A DNA stretch of 64,000 nt from Candidatus Finniella inopinata. GTDB lineage: Bacteria > Pseudomonadota > Alphaproteobacteria > Holosporales > Holosporaceae. The stretch's first letter is position 1; every line of letters starts with the position of its first letter. Made by a program: the position numbers and the translations under genes. The DNA is taken from the NCBI GenBank assembly GCA_945888455.1, contig CAMCZV010000002.1:124001-188000 (forward strand). The letters are read 5' to 3'. This document shows, in pieces, positions 48,282 through 58,700 of the stretch. A model generated the notes under the pieces. It was given only the letters and a program-made list of their open reading frames with translations, was not told the DNA's origin and ran no database searches.

Positions 48282-49589
48282 TCACGACCGGAACCCTTTT
48301 CTAGGGGGCTGTTGCTTCAAGGATTTCATCATTTTTTGCATCTGAAAAAATTGTTCCAGCAGGCGATTAACGGCGGCAACATCCGTGCCACTGCCCAGTG
48401 CAATGCGGCGTTTACGAGATGCATTTAATAATTCGGGACGACGACGCTCTGTAAGGGTCATGGATGAAATGATGGCTTGCTGCTGTTTAAAATTGGCCCG
48501 ATCTGGGTGTTGTTCCAACTGATCCTTTATGCCGCGCATGCCTGGTAAAAAACCCAAAACACCTTTTAATCCACCCAAAGATTCCAATTGTTTTAAATGG
48601 GTTGACACATCCTCTAGGGTAAAAATGCCTTTCTGCATGCGTTTCATTTGGGCTTCTTGATTGACGGTTTCGGCCAGAACTTGTGCTTTTTCCACCAAAC
48701 CCACAATATCCCCTTTGTCCAAAATACGATCGGCCAAACGTTTGGCCTCGAACAGCATGACTTGAGATGGATTTTCCCCCATTCCCATGACTTTGATGGG
48801 GCAACCTGTGGCATGACGCAAGGACAATGCTACTCCGCCACGACCATCACCATCCACACGAGACAACCCCACCCCTGTAAGGCCAATGTCCTGATGAAAC
48901 TCTTTGGCTGTTGTTAAGCCGTCTTGCCCTGATAATGCATCAATGACCAACAAGACCTCGTCTGGATGAATCAGGTCTTTTATGGATCGCAATTCCTGCA
49001 TCATTTCTGCATCCCTATGCAATCGACCAGCCGTATCCACAATCAATAGATCGTATGATTCTGCAGCCAAGAGCGCTCTGCGTGCAATATCCAGTGGGGC
49101 TTGCCCCTCGATAATGGGCAATGTATCCACGCTTATGGATTGACCCAATATTTCCAATTGTTTTTGCGCAGCCGGTCGATAAATATCCAATGAAGCCATC
49201 AATACTTTTCGATCTTTGAACAGCCAAGCGATTTTGGCAGACATGGTTGTTTTTCCTGATCCTTGCAATCCCGCCATCAGAAAAACGGTGGGTTTTTTCC
49301 GCCCCATGATCCAGTTTTGATCCGAATGATCCAACAAGCGGATCAATCCTTCGTGTACGGCCTTGATGATCATTTGATCGGGTGCAATGCTCTTTAAAAC
49401 TTGAGAGCCAATGACATGGCTTTTGACATCGTCCAGCAATGCAGCAATGGCGGGCAATGCCACATCCGCCTCTAGCAGCGCAATGCGTATATGGCGCAAT
49501 GCCGCCGTCACATCTGCCTCTGTTAGGCCGCTTTTTCTGCGCAATTGATCGAAAATGTCACTCAGTCGACGTCCCAAGGATTCAAACAT
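48282..49589 (-). CDS. ffh: Signal recognition particle protein Ffh
   Basis: The SRP54 GTPase, which recognises signal sequences and binds the 4.5S RNA. 435 residues from ATG 49589 (MFESLGRRLSDIF, the usual N-terminus). The G domain has GLQGSGKTT, DTAGRLHRD and SRVDGDGRGG (canonical TKLDGDARGG, with T/K/L/A changes), then the methionine-rich M domain (FFQMQKMMKSLKQQ) with RNA-binding ALGSGT. Its RNA partner is the ffs gene at 4041-4128. Confidence 0.96.
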   Translation of the reverse strand: MFESLGRRLSDIFDQLRRKSGLTEADVTAALRHIRIALLEADVALPAIAALLDDVKSHVIGSQVLKSIAPDQMIIKAVHEGLIRLLDHSDQNWIMGRKKPTVFLMAGLQGSGKTTMSAKIAWLFKDRKVLMASLDIYRPAAQKQLEILGQSISVDTLPIIEGQAPLDIARRALLAAESYDLLIVDTAGRLHRDAEMMQELRSIKDLIHPDEVLLVIDALSGQDGLTTAKEFHQDIGLTGVGLSRVDGDGRGGVALSLRHATGCPIKVMGMGENPSQVMLFEAKRLADRILDKGDIVGLVEKAQVLAETVNQEAQMKRMQKGIFTLEDVSTHLKQLESLGGLKGVLGFLPGMRGIKDQLEQHPDRANFKQQQAIISSMTLTERRRPELLNASRKRRIALGSGTDVAAVNRLLEQFFQMQKMMKSLKQQPPRKGFRS

Positions 49590-49753
49590 CGGCTTATCTG
49601 CTTTAAAACCATATGACCCCAGTTTAATGGGAAAAAAAGGCAAAAGAAATGCCCCAAGGTCTTTCCGCCCAATGGATCCATGTCCGCTGTGGGTAATGTA
49701 CCGGTAAATCGCAGCCCCTTCTGTCCCTGAAGGCAGATCAAAAAGGAAGAGCC

Positions 49754-50689
49754 CTATGGGCCAGTATCATCCATCGCAACCCACAATTCTTGTAAATCGG
49801 GGGGTAATGGGCTGGTTAATTCGATGATGGCACCCGTAACAGGGTGGCAAAAACGCAAACGATACGCATGCAACGCTTGGCGGGTGTGCCCCGTTCCGCG
49901 TCCGTACACGCTGTCGCCCAATAAGGGGTGCTTTAAATGGGCACAATGAACACGAATTTGGTGGGTCCGACCCGTTAACAGCCCACATTCCAGTACAGAG
50001 ATTTTGCCATTGGTTTTCACCGTTCGATAGGTGGTAATGGCCTGTTTTCCACCATGAGTCAGCACAGCTTGCTGTAATCGTTTTTCTGGGTGGCGCCCCA
50101 ACAATGTATCGATGCGTCCAAAGGACGGCATGGGTTGCCCCACCACAAAGGCCAAATACTTTTTTTCCATGGATCGTTCTGCAAATTGCCGAGACAATCC
50201 ATGATGGGCTTGATCGTTTTTGGCGACAATCATTAAACCACTGGTATCCTTGTCCAAACGATGGACTAATCCAGGTTTTTGAACCCCCCCAATGCCCGAT
50301 AAATCTGTACATTGGGCCAACAGCCCATGAATCAGTGTCGGCGCGATTGTGCCGTTTCCGGGGTGCACCACAAGACCAACAGGTTTTTCAATGACCAAGA
50401 GATCAGAATCTTCGTAATGCACATGTAAATTCATGGGGTGCGGGGTCAGATCACACGGCACAGGTTCGGGTAAATCCATGATGGTGCACGTTGATCCCAA
50501 CGGTACGCGATAGTTGGGCAACAACACAGGAACAGAATCGATGGCGACATACCCCTGTCGGATCCATTCTTGCCAGCGTGTACGGCTGTGCAGTGGTCCC
50601 ATTTCTGTCAGAAAAACATCCAGGCGGAATCCCGATGTTTCTGGCGTAATGATCCATACATTCTGACGTGTGACCTGATTTATGGACAT
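49754..50689 (-). CDS. rluD: Large-subunit rRNA pseudouridine synthase (RluC/RluD family)
   Basis: 311 residues. An N-terminal S4-like RNA-binding domain (RLDVFLTEM...RTRWQEWIRQGYVAID) is followed by the pseudouridine synthase core with VHRLDKDTSGLMIVAKN, whose Asp is the catalytic nucleophile, GLLTGRTHQIRVH and KHPLLGDSVYG. The length and S4 domain favour RluD, but RluC cannot be ruled out. It overlaps the acpS end by 10 nt. Confidence 0.88.
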   Translation of the reverse strand: MSINQVTRQNVWIITPETSGFRLDVFLTEMGPLHSRTRWQEWIRQGYVAIDSVPVLLPNYRVPLGSTCTIMDLPEPVPCDLTPHPMNLHVHYEDSDLLVIEKPVGLVVHPGNGTIAPTLIHGLLAQCTDLSGIGGVQKPGLVHRLDKDTSGLMIVAKNDQAHHGLSRQFAERSMEKKYLAFVVGQPMPSFGRIDTLLGRHPEKRLQQAVLTHGGKQAITTYRTVKTNGKISVLECGLLTGRTHQIRVHCAHLKHPLLGDSVYGRGTGHTRQALHAYRLRFCHPVTGAIIELTSPLPPDLQELWVAMDDTGP

Positions 50690-51192
50690 GTGGAATCCTG
50701 CATCCCTTGCACCGCCCTATCCTGCTTAGGGTTGACAAGGGTGTTGTTGCAAAGGTTATGGTTGGAAAGGCCCACCAGCATCACAAAGGCTTGGGCATAA
50801 GGAAATTCGTCCGACAGGGAAACAAAACCTTGTACCGGTTGATTCCACCGCTTTTTTAAGGCCTGTTCACATCCATCAGACATGCGCAATTGGGGGGCTC
50901 CTTTGCTTAGAGAAACAACTTCCACATCACGCCACCCAAGCACAGATCCAATGCCTAATCCTGTGGCTTTGGCAAATGCTTCTTTGGCGGCAAAACGTTT
51001 GGCATAGGATAAATAAGGGCGCGTTTTGCTTTCCGCATAATCCTGTTCTTGATCCGTAAAAATACGCCGTACAAAAGAAATGGGATGGCGTATCATGGCG
51101 CGTTCTATGCGTCGGACGTCGACCAAATCCACGCCAATGCCCAAAATATTTGAAAATGTCGTTGGAAAAGATGACATTTTTCTTGAAAACAT
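50680..51192 (-). CDS. acpS: Holo-[acyl-carrier-protein] synthase
   Basis: Transfers phosphopantetheine from CoA to ACP. The family motifs are IGVDLVDVRRIER (Mg-binding Asp), KRFAAKEAFAKATG (Glu and Lys) and VSLSDEFPYAQAFVML. Starts at 51192 (GGAAA upstream) or 51177 are both reasonable, giving 165-170 residues. The C-terminal 25 residues or so run past the usual AcpS end and overlap rluD by 10 nt. Divergent from lpxC. Confidence 0.93.
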   Translation of the reverse strand: MFSRKMSSFPTTFSNILGIGVDLVDVRRIERAMIRHPISFVRRIFTDQEQDYAESKTRPYLSYAKRFAAKEAFAKATGLGIGSVLGWRDVEVVSLSKGAPQLRMSDGCEQALKKRWNQPVQGFVSLSDEFPYAQAFVMLVGLSNHNLCNNTLVNPKQDRAVQGMQDSTCP

Positions 51193-51240
51193 ATGATATT
51201 TCCATATACTAACCTTATCTCGAACCAATTGTAAGGATCC

Positions 51241-52143
51241 GTGCGCTATCGAAAAACCATTGCCAAATGTGCCCATGTATCAGGTATAGGCGTCCATAAC
51301 GGAGAACCTTCTCGCGTTACTTTTCATCCGGCAAAATATGGAGATGGACTGGTTTTTCATTGCCCAGAACCCATTGTCGCCCATTGGAAAAACATTACAA
51401 ATACCGTGTTGTATACCACTATTGAAAATGCATCTGGACACAGTGTGGCCATGGTGGAGCATTTGTTGTCCGCCTGTTATGGTTTGGGTTTAACGGACCT
51501 GCATATCCATGTGGAAGGAAAAGAGGCGCCCATTTGTGATGGCAGCGCAAAACAGTATTTCCAGGCGCTGTTAGAGGCAGGATGGGTGGCCAGTACAACA
51601 GATGAAACCTTGTGGGCTGTGATCAATCGTCCTGTTCGTGTGAATCAGGGAAATCGCTGGGTTGAATTTTCTCCTGGACGGCCCCTTTTTTCCGTGGTTT
51701 CCACACCAGATATTGGTGTTGTCCACGAATATTCTTTCGATCCTCTGGTGGATTCTTTTCAGCATGACATTGCACCAGCACGTACCTTTATGCGGCTGTG
51801 TGATGTGAAAAAAATCAAAGAATGGGGATACATCAAGGGTGGATCTTTGGATGTGGCTTTGGTTTGGGACAAAGGGGTCCCGATTAATCCTGGGGGCTTG
51901 ATTTTGGACAATGAAACGGCGCGACATAAAATTTTGGACATGATGGGGGATTTTTCCCTGCAAGGCGCCTTTATTGCCGGAAAAGTTCAGGCCCTAAATC
52001 CAGGACATCAGCTGAATTACGAGGCTTTGTCCGCCCTGAATCAAGCGCCCGATGCCGTATACATGATGACCTGGAGCCAATGGCAAGAGGCATGTTTTCA
52101 AGAGGAATCTATTACAGCGATGCAGAGCGGATCTGGGGGGTGA
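51241..52143 (+). CDS. lpxC: UDP-3-O-acyl-N-acetylglucosamine deacetylase LpxC
   Basis: The committed zinc-dependent step of lipid A synthesis. 300 residues from a GTG start preceded by AAGGA. Zinc/active-site residues are visible: MVEHLLSACYGLG (His), DNETARHKILDMMGDFSLQG (His and Asp zinc ligands), and PARTFMRLCDV. Its presence shows the cell makes lipid A. No lpx or fts genes are adjacent. Confidence 0.96.
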   Translation: MRYRKTIAKCAHVSGIGVHNGEPSRVTFHPAKYGDGLVFHCPEPIVAHWKNITNTVLYTTIENASGHSVAMVEHLLSACYGLGLTDLHIHVEGKEAPICDGSAKQYFQALLEAGWVASTTDETLWAVINRPVRVNQGNRWVEFSPGRPLFSVVSTPDIGVVHEYSFDPLVDSFQHDIAPARTFMRLCDVKKIKEWGYIKGGSLDVALVWDKGVPINPGGLILDNETARHKILDMMGDFSLQGAFIAGKVQALNPGHQLNYEALSALNQAPDAVYMMTWSQWQEACFQEESITAMQSGSGG

Positions 52144-52261
52144 TCATGATGTGGGGCAGAGGAATGGTGTGATGACTGGGCGAACGGGTTATACGGAATG
52201 GGCCGAATGAATTGTACGGAGTGGGGCAAAAAACAGAACACATAGAGCCCTTCCTGGGGCG

Positions 52262-52290
52262 TTGTTTTTTTTGAAAAAACCCTTTACAAT
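52262..52290 (+). promoter_or_regulatory. Putative promoter of tRNA-Lys
   Basis: TTGTTT (52262-52267), 17-nt spacer, TACAAT (52285-52290), ending 13 nt before the mature tRNA 5' end. Confidence 0.5.
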
Positions 52291-52303
52291 AAAAAAGTAG
52301 GGA

Positions 52304-52376
52304 GGGCGCTTAGCTCAGTTGGTAGAGCGGTTGACTCTTAATCAATAGGTCACAGGTTCGAACCCTGTAGCGCCTG
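52304..52376 (+). tRNA. tRNA-Lys (CUU anticodon)
   Basis: A 73-nt cloverleaf. Acceptor GGGCGCT pairs with AGCGCCT (one G-U at the end), D-arm GCTCAGTTGGTAGAGC, anticodon stem GTTGA/TCAAT with loop CTCTTAA (anticodon CTT at 34-36), T-arm ACAGG-TTCGAAC-CCTGT, discriminator G. CCA is not encoded. It reads AAG codons. Confidence 0.95.
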
Positions 52377-52497
52377 CTTTTTCCCTATAATCCAGGCAAA
52401 CAATTTATAATATCATTGACAAAATCATCAATTTTGACCGGGTTAAACAGATTGATCATTTCATTTTTTCGGGCTTTGCCTCGGGGTCAACAGTATT

Positions 52498-52968
52498 CTA
52501 TTTTGGGTCATAGGGTTTATTTTCAACACGATCTTTGTGATTTTTTTCTAAACATGTATGGATTGAATGGTTTTTGAACGGCCCGGTAATGGTATAATTC
52601 ATATGGACGATGGGATCCGATATCCTGCAATCCAACCTATACGTGTCTTTTTTACACCTATGAACATGGGTAAATCTGCATCGGGTTTCTGATAAAAAGA
52701 TAGGAATAGCCTCATGCATCATTTCTTTTTGGCTATTATAAATACTCAGAATCCCAGATTCAAATATGAAATATCGTTTTTGATAGAATTCTAGAGCACC
52801 GCCATCCAAAAAGTAATGCCCATGTTCCCAATATTCTATAACTTTTTCAGATTCGCGACGAAATATTGCATCTCCCATCATGACCATTTCAGGACGGCTA
52901 ATGGTTCTTTTTAATGAAAAGGAGCCATTGAGAAATTCCATAAGATGGTTCTTTCTTGATTCGTTCAT
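52498..52968 (-). CDS. DUF6314-like protein
   Basis: 156 residues. The pattern FLNGSFSLKRTIS ... GDAIFRRES...VIEYWEHGHY ... QKRYFIFESGILSIY ... HRCKKDTYRLDC...NYTITGPFKNHSIHTCLE matches my memory of the DUF6314 family, small lipocalin-like bacterial proteins of unknown function. It is AT-rich for the window and isolated between tRNA-Lys and the ATP synthase genes, a setting that could reflect acquisition next to a tRNA. Confidence 0.65.
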   Translation of the reverse strand: MNESRKNHLMEFLNGSFSLKRTISRPEMVMMGDAIFRRESEKVIEYWEHGHYFLDGGALEFYQKRYFIFESGILSIYNSQKEMMHEAIPIFLSETRCRFTHVHRCKKDTYRLDCRISDPIVHMNYTITGPFKNHSIHTCLEKNHKDRVENKPYDPK

Positions 52969-53188
52969 AAACCTGTCCTTTTCTAACGGTATGCTTCAGA
53001 GGTTCAATGATGGAGATGCTTTTTTGGGTCTGTTTTTCAGAATATAATCTGCGCAGGATGTCTATTATAGGCAGCACGCAATCAATCAAAATACCCTTTT
53101 CTGTATTGTGCCCGCCTCAGAATTTCAGATACTCAACCTGGCCCAATCTCTGTGGTTTAATCAGAGCAGCCTGCCCCGCATTTCTGGT

Positions 53189-53776
53189 TTACGGCTGAAA
53201 AGATTTCGCAATTTTCCTTGATATAATGGCCGATATGGATTCTGTGGCCATGGGTGTGTTTTCCCCAGATTTTGATTGATCGGAAAGGGATTCGCGCATG
53301 GCTGATACCAAATCTTTGGCCATAATGGCCTTCCACTTTTGACGCGAAACAAGGTTTTCCAGATCCAGTTGGCGTCTCTGATTTTCCTGCATGGCATCAA
53401 CCTCTTTTTCTGTCTTTTTCAAAATGTGCGCGGCCTCTTGGTGCGCCGATTGTAAAATACTGTCCAGAACCAAATCCAGTTCCCCGTGGATCTTTTGTGC
53501 TGAAATCAAGCGATCTTTGGCTGATTGTAAAGCATCTTGTGCGTTGTCCAGATCTTTTTGAATCTGATCTTGATAAGCCCCTATTTCTTGCTGCACCACA
53601 AGGGATGCCAGTTTCCAAACGCCGATGATAAAGACAAAAAAGGCCACAGGAATGGAAAAATGCAGGGCGTCTTTCCACAATAATCCCAGCGCCAACAGAG
53701 CAAAAACAGATAGAAATATCGGTTTTTTCATGGGCAAAGCCATCACAGCATGCTGTATTTTAGTAAAAAGGGTCAT
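53189..53776 (-). CDS. atpF: ATP synthase subunit b
   Basis: A peripheral-stalk subunit of the proton ATP synthase. 195 residues from ATG 53776. One membrane region near the N-terminus (about residues 20-55), then a long charged coiled coil (ALQSAKDRLISAQKIHGEL...LKKTEKEVDAMQENQ). Two nt after the b' stop. Some b subunits of alphaproteobacteria are similarly diverged; assignment rests on position and architecture more than on motifs. Confidence 0.8.
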   Translation of the reverse strand: MTLFTKIQHAVMALPMKKPIFLSVFALLALGLLWKDALHFSIPVAFFVFIIGVWKLASLVVQQEIGAYQDQIQKDLDNAQDALQSAKDRLISAQKIHGELDLVLDSILQSAHQEAAHILKKTEKEVDAMQENQRRQLDLENLVSRQKWKAIMAKDLVSAMRESLSDQSKSGENTPMATESISAIISRKIAKSFQP

Positions 53777-53778
53777 GA

Positions 53779-54231
53779 TTAGGTCACCTGGTTGTTTGCG
53801 GCATTGGCCCACTTTTTTGTCAAAAGGTCACACAAATCTGGAACAGAATCATACAATGTTTTCCACGCCACAGCACGCTCTTGATCTATTGTTTTTTCCA
53901 ACTGCGCCAATTGCGCCTGGTATGAGGACTGATGGGCGTAAAGCTCTGCTTGCATCCGTTGTCCGCACAACGCCAGGGCCTGGCTTACCACAGCCTCCGC
54001 ATCATCTCTGGCATTTTTCCGTCTCGATTCTATGTCTTGCTCCAAAGCAACGGCCTGATCCAATAGGGCCTGAGCCTCTTCTAACAATGCATTCTTTTCA
54101 TCTGCTCGTTTCTGTTGCAATTGCCTGATTTTCGGGATTAAAAGGGTTTGCATCGCCCAGAACAACAGTCCAAACGATACGCACATCCAAAAAATCTGAG
54201 AACAATAAACGCTGAAATCAAACTGAGGCAT
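53779..54231 (-). CDS. atpF2: ATP synthase subunit b'
   Basis: 150 residues. A short N-terminal membrane helix with the b' opening MPQFDFSVYCSQIFWMCVSFGLLFWAM, then a long coiled coil. Paired, non-identical b and b' subunits are characteristic of alphaproteobacteria and phototrophs; they form the heterodimeric stator stalk. Lies 9 nt after atpE. Confidence 0.9.
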   Translation of the reverse strand: MPQFDFSVYCSQIFWMCVSFGLLFWAMQTLLIPKIRQLQQKRADEKNALLEEAQALLDQAVALEQDIESRRKNARDDAEAVVSQALALCGQRMQAELYAHQSSYQAQLAQLEKTIDQERAVAWKTLYDSVPDLCDLLTKKWANAANNQVT

Positions 54232-54240
54232 GGTTCTGAC

Positions 54241-54456
54241 TCATTTGAACAAAATCAGAACGGCAACCACGAAGGCAATCAGCGCCACGGATTCCACCAC
54301 TGCAAACCCAATAAATACCAACTTTCTAATGGGGTCAGTGGCCCCCGGATTGCGCGCAATGGATTCAATGGCTTTGTTAAAAATAGACCCCATAGCCAAG
54401 GCCACCAGACCCAACGGCAATACTGCCAGTGCAGCCGCAATCGTGTTCATACTCAT
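54241..54456 (-). CDS. atpE: ATP synthase subunit c
   Basis: The 71-residue rotor-ring hairpin. Two transmembrane helices, a polar loop (SIARNPGATDPIRK) with the conserved RNP/ARNP element, and an ion-binding Glu in helix 2 (FAVVESVAL, Glu about residue 54). A very strong ribosome site (AGGAGG, 8-9 nt before ATG) matches the need for many copies per complex. Confidence 0.96.
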   Translation of the reverse strand: MSMNTIAAALAVLPLGLVALAMGSIFNKAIESIARNPGATDPIRKLVFIGFAVVESVALIAFVVAVLILFK

Positions 54457-54473
54457 CGTTATTAACCTCCTAA

Positions 54474-55202
54474 TTAGTGTGAATGTAACGTATCATTTAA
54501 ATGCATACAGCTGAGCAAGGTAAAAATATAAGCTTGAATAAAGGCCACAAAGAACTCAAACCCAATTAAACCCACATTGACGGCCAATGGCACAATACCA
54601 AAAACCCCAAGACTGGCTGTAAAAAATGCAAATATTTTCAGAATGCTGTGACCGGCCACCATATTTGCAAACAACCGAATGGACAAACTGACCGGTCTGG
54701 ACAAATAAGAAACCAGTTCGACAGGAACCAAAACGGGGGCGATCCACAATGGAACCCCTTCTGGTAAAAACAGCCTTAAAAAGCCCACTCCGTTTCTGAT
54801 AAAGCCATACACCGTCACGACACACAAAATCAAAAAAGCCAATGAAAAATTAACGATAATTTGACTGGTAAATGTGAACGCAAACGGAAAAAGCCCCAAA
54901 AGATTGCCCATCAAAACAAACAAGAAAATAGCAGTCAAAAACCCCACAAAGGGTAACCCTTCCTTCCCATTGTTTTCGAGCACCATACCCTCTACAAAGG
55001 AAAAAGGAAGCTCTGCAAACGCTTGAAGACGGTTGGGAAGGCACGTTGCATTCCTTAAACCCAAGCCAAGCCCCACAACAACAAGACCCGTCGCCCCCAA
55101 CATAAATGAGGCAGAGTTGGTCAAGGAAAGATCAAAACCAAGGACATGAATGGGTATTAACGTTTTGACCAAAAATTGTTGCAATGGTTGCAGACCACTC
55201 AT
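54474..55202 (-). CDS. atpB: ATP synthase subunit a
   Basis: A 242-residue multi-span channel subunit. The essential Arg is in LSIRLFANMVAGH, and ELPFSFVEGMV, MGNLLGLFPFAFTFTSQ and the final helix (FEFFVAFIQAYIFTLLSCMHLND) follow the family pattern. Its ATG overlaps the atpI stop by 4 nt. Confidence 0.97.
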   Translation of the reverse strand: MSGLQPLQQFLVKTLIPIHVLGFDLSLTNSASFMLGATGLVVVGLGLGLRNATCLPNRLQAFAELPFSFVEGMVLENNGKEGLPFVGFLTAIFLFVLMGNLLGLFPFAFTFTSQIIVNFSLAFLILCVVTVYGFIRNGVGFLRLFLPEGVPLWIAPVLVPVELVSYLSRPVSLSIRLFANMVAGHSILKIFAFFTASLGVFGIVPLAVNVGLIGFEFFVAFIQAYIFTLLSCMHLNDTLHSH

Positions 55203-55594
55203 TGTTTTATCATCCTGTATACCGTTAAGCCATTGGCTGCAAAAGCCAGTAGTGCTCCTATGATAATACGCGAAAATGAAGACAAAGTGAACAGGTGCCC
55301 CACCCCCCAGGCCAGGGCATAAGACACGCCTACGGACGCGACCATTTGAGAGCCCACCATGGATAAACTGTGCTTCATGTCTTTGGCGACTTGCTGGGCA
55401 ATGCGGGGATCGCCAGAACAGCCTGTTGTGTCGGACGGCGATGTCGGTGCGCCATTCTCTTCTAACATGCCGGGGGGCGCATTTTGATCATTCGTGTTGC
55501 CATCCCCATGGTGAACCCCATTGCCCTGATATTGGTTGGCCACATTCCTTTTTAACGCTTGTATTTTTTCATCAATATCCATGGGACTTTTCAT
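55199..55594 (-). CDS. atpI: ATP synthase accessory protein AtpI
   Basis: 131 residues from ATG 55594. A hydrophilic N-terminus (MDIDEKIQALKRNVANQY) and a Gly/Asn/Pro-rich linker are followed by two transmembrane helices (about residues 69-128, SMVGSQMVASVGVSYALAWGVGHLF...) as in AtpI, which helps assemble the c-ring. First gene of the Fo operon; the divergent tricorn gene begins 163 nt away. Confidence 0.85.
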   Translation of the reverse strand: MKSPMDIDEKIQALKRNVANQYQGNGVHHGDGNTNDQNAPPGMLEENGAPTSPSDTTGCSGDPRIAQQVAKDMKHSLSMVGSQMVASVGVSYALAWGVGHLFTLSSFSRIIIGALLAFAANGLTVYRMIKQ

Positions 55595-55660
55595 TGTTTT
55601 ATCAGATAAAATTTTACTAAAAAGAAATTGCACAATGCATGACATTTTACAATCATCATT

Positions 55661-55689
55661 ATAATATACCCATTTTATGCCCTTGCCAA
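55661..55689 (-). promoter_or_regulatory. Putative promoter of the Fo operon
   Basis: Minus strand: TTGGCA (55684-55689), 17-nt spacer, TATTAT (55661-55666), about 65 nt before atpI. A TATAAT two bases further on is an alternative -10. Confidence 0.55.
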
Positions 55690-55756
55690 TACAGGTAAAA
55701 GTCATTGTAAATGCGCAAAATTTCTGTCATTATGGTCACTAAAAATACGAAAAATC

Positions 55757-58700
55757 ATGTATTTTCAATATCCTGCCCTGCATCAGGGGGCCTTGGCCTT
55801 TGTGTCTAGGGATAACCTATGGATTTCCAACAGCGACGTACCACGTATGCTGTTGTCAGAGCCCATGACCGGTGTCATGAATCCCCATTTTTCACCCGAT
55901 GGCCAGATGTTGGCCTTTGTTTCTGACAAAGATTTTTATCGCATTTCCATCGACGGTGGCCTGCCAGAGCGCCTGACGTTTTATGGCAGCAGCGTAGAAT
56001 TGCTGGGATGGAAAGATGATCAAAACCTGTGGGTGTTAACCAGCGCCAATGATAACACTTTGCGCGGATATACTCTGGCTTGTTTGGATATTAAAACCGG
56101 TCAACTGCACCACCAGCCTATCGGCCCATGTGAGTTCTCATCCTTTGCACCTCATGGTCAGGGTCAGGTCATCCAAAGACAGGGATATGGGTATGTTTCT
56201 TGGAAACGCTATAAAGGGGGGACGGCTGGAAATTTGTGGATTGATGCCACGGGATCTGGAAATTTTGAACGTTTATTGGCAGACGTCACCCATAACCTGT
56301 TGTCTCCTCTGTGGATCAATGATCGCATCTATTTTCTTTCCGACAAGGATGGAACAGGGCAGATTTATTCTTGTACCATCGCGGGGGAAGACGTACAACA
56401 ACATACCCATCACCAAGATTTTTATCCCCGCCAACTTTCATCCCATGGATCTAGGTTAACCTATAGCTGCGGAGGAAATATTTGGACCTACGAGACAACA
56501 ACTGGGGAAAACCTGGTCGTGCCTTTGAAACTGAACCTTGGTGCCCAAAACAAGGCCCGTCAAGTCAAAAGTCCGCAAAAGCATCTGACATCGTACGCCC
56601 TATCTGCTGATGGAAAACGCTTGGCGCTGATAACCCGTGGCCGTCTTTTTGACCTGACACCTTTCAAGGGGCCAGCAGAGCAAAAAGGAATGATGGATGG
56701 TGTTCGATACCGCTGGGCCACCTGGTTCAAAGATGGAACTTTGGCCACATTACACGATCAGGGTTTAGAAGATGTCTTTGAATTTTACGCCAAGAACAGC
56801 GTAACCCCTGTAACGTATCGACCCAATGAAAGTCAGGGAAAAGATGGTTTGTGGGGCCGGATCAACGGTGCCAAAGCCCACCCTACTCTGCCCACTTTGG
56901 CCTGTGTCAATCATCGTCATGAATTGGTATTGATCCAATGGGGTGACACCATAGCCCTTGATAATGTCCAAACAAAAGTCATCAATCGCAGCATCTATGG
57001 CGCCATCCAAGGGTACCAATGGTCTCCCTGTGGTCGCTGGATCGCCTACAGTCTGCAGTCGCGTCTTAGGGGGAACAGCATTTGGATTTATGACACCACA
57101 GAAGATGTTAACCACCAAATTACGGACGATTGTTTTTCAAACACCCACCCTGTTTTTGACCCGGATGGGAAATATTTGTTTTTCCTGTCGACCAGACACT
57201 TTGATCCAAAAAGAGACGCCCTGGCCATGGCCATGGCGTGCAGTGCCGGTGTGCAACCCTTTGTTTTTATCTTGCAAAAGAATCAGGAATCTCCGTTTGT
57301 CTTGCCCCTGCTGCACAGCGACCCTGACAAGTCGGATGAGGACAAAGCCGATGAGGAAAAATCTGCGCCTTCTGGGCCTTCTGTGACGGGTGATGCTGCA
57401 AAAAAGACAGAGGAAAACAAGGAAAAAGAGGCAGAAAAAGCTGTAAAACCTGTGGTCATCGATTTTGACCGTCCAGAGACCAGGATCTTGGCGTTTCCTG
57501 TGGAACCACGCGAGTACACCAGTCTGTTTGCCTTAAAGGATCAGTTGCTATACACCATAGAAGATCAAGACGGAAAGAATGATTTGTATGCCTATGACCT
57601 GAAGCAACCCTATGACCTGAAGCAACCAAAGGAAGAAAATTGGCTGCACGATATCGACAGCTTTACCTTTTCCAGTGATCACCAGTGGATGAGTTATACC
57701 AGCCATAAAAAGCTGAGAACCGTTCGTGCAGGCAGTAAACCCAGCGATGATGCCGATACGTCTTTTCATAAAGGCGGTTGGTTAGACTGGCAGCGCGTGG
57801 CTCTGACCATCAGTCCCCGAAAAGAGTGGATCCACATGTTCGAAGAAGCCTGGCATTTGCAAAAAGAGCTGTTTTGGATGCCATCCATGGGGAATATCGA
57901 TTGGAAAGACATTTATAACCGATATCGTCCGTGTGTTGACCGTGTGGCGTGTTTGTCTGAACTGTACAGCGTGATTCATGATATGCATGGGGAATTGGGC
58001 ACCTCTCATGCCTATGTTATTCCTGCTGAAAAAATCAATACGATGGCATCTTTGGGATCATTGGGCGCCGAATTTTCTTATGACAAAACCCATCAGGCCT
58101 ATGCCATTGACGACATGTTTCAAGGGGATTCTTGGGCACCAGTGCCGTTACAGCGTCCAGGATTAGATATTGCCATTGGCGATCTGGTTTGGGCCATTGG
58201 CGGACAAGCATTATCAGAGAGTGTTCGACCTCAGAATGTTTTGATGCATCAAGCCGGAAATTGTGTTCCTGTTGTGGTCAGTCGTGGCGATGGCACACAA
58301 AAACGAACGGTCATGGTTTTTCCAGAAAGTGCAGCAAAAGAGCCCCATAGGCGGTACCGTCAGTGGGTGGAAAACAACCGTGCATGGGTCCACAAACACA
58401 GTCAGGGCAAGGTGGGGTACATTCATTTACCCGATATGCAAAACGATGGGTACGGTGAGTTTTTAAGGGGATATACCCAAGAATTTGATCGCGATGGTTT
58501 GATTGTTGATGCGCGATACAACGGTGGTGGAAATGTGTCCTATTTCATGATTGATGTGTTGCGCCGCAAACGATTGGGTGTGGATCAGTCCCGATATCAT
58601 GGGAATATCCCGTATCCTATGGATGCGCCACGGGGACCCATGGTGACTTTGGTGAATGAATATACGGGGTCAGATGGTGATATTTTTGCTTATGCCTTTA

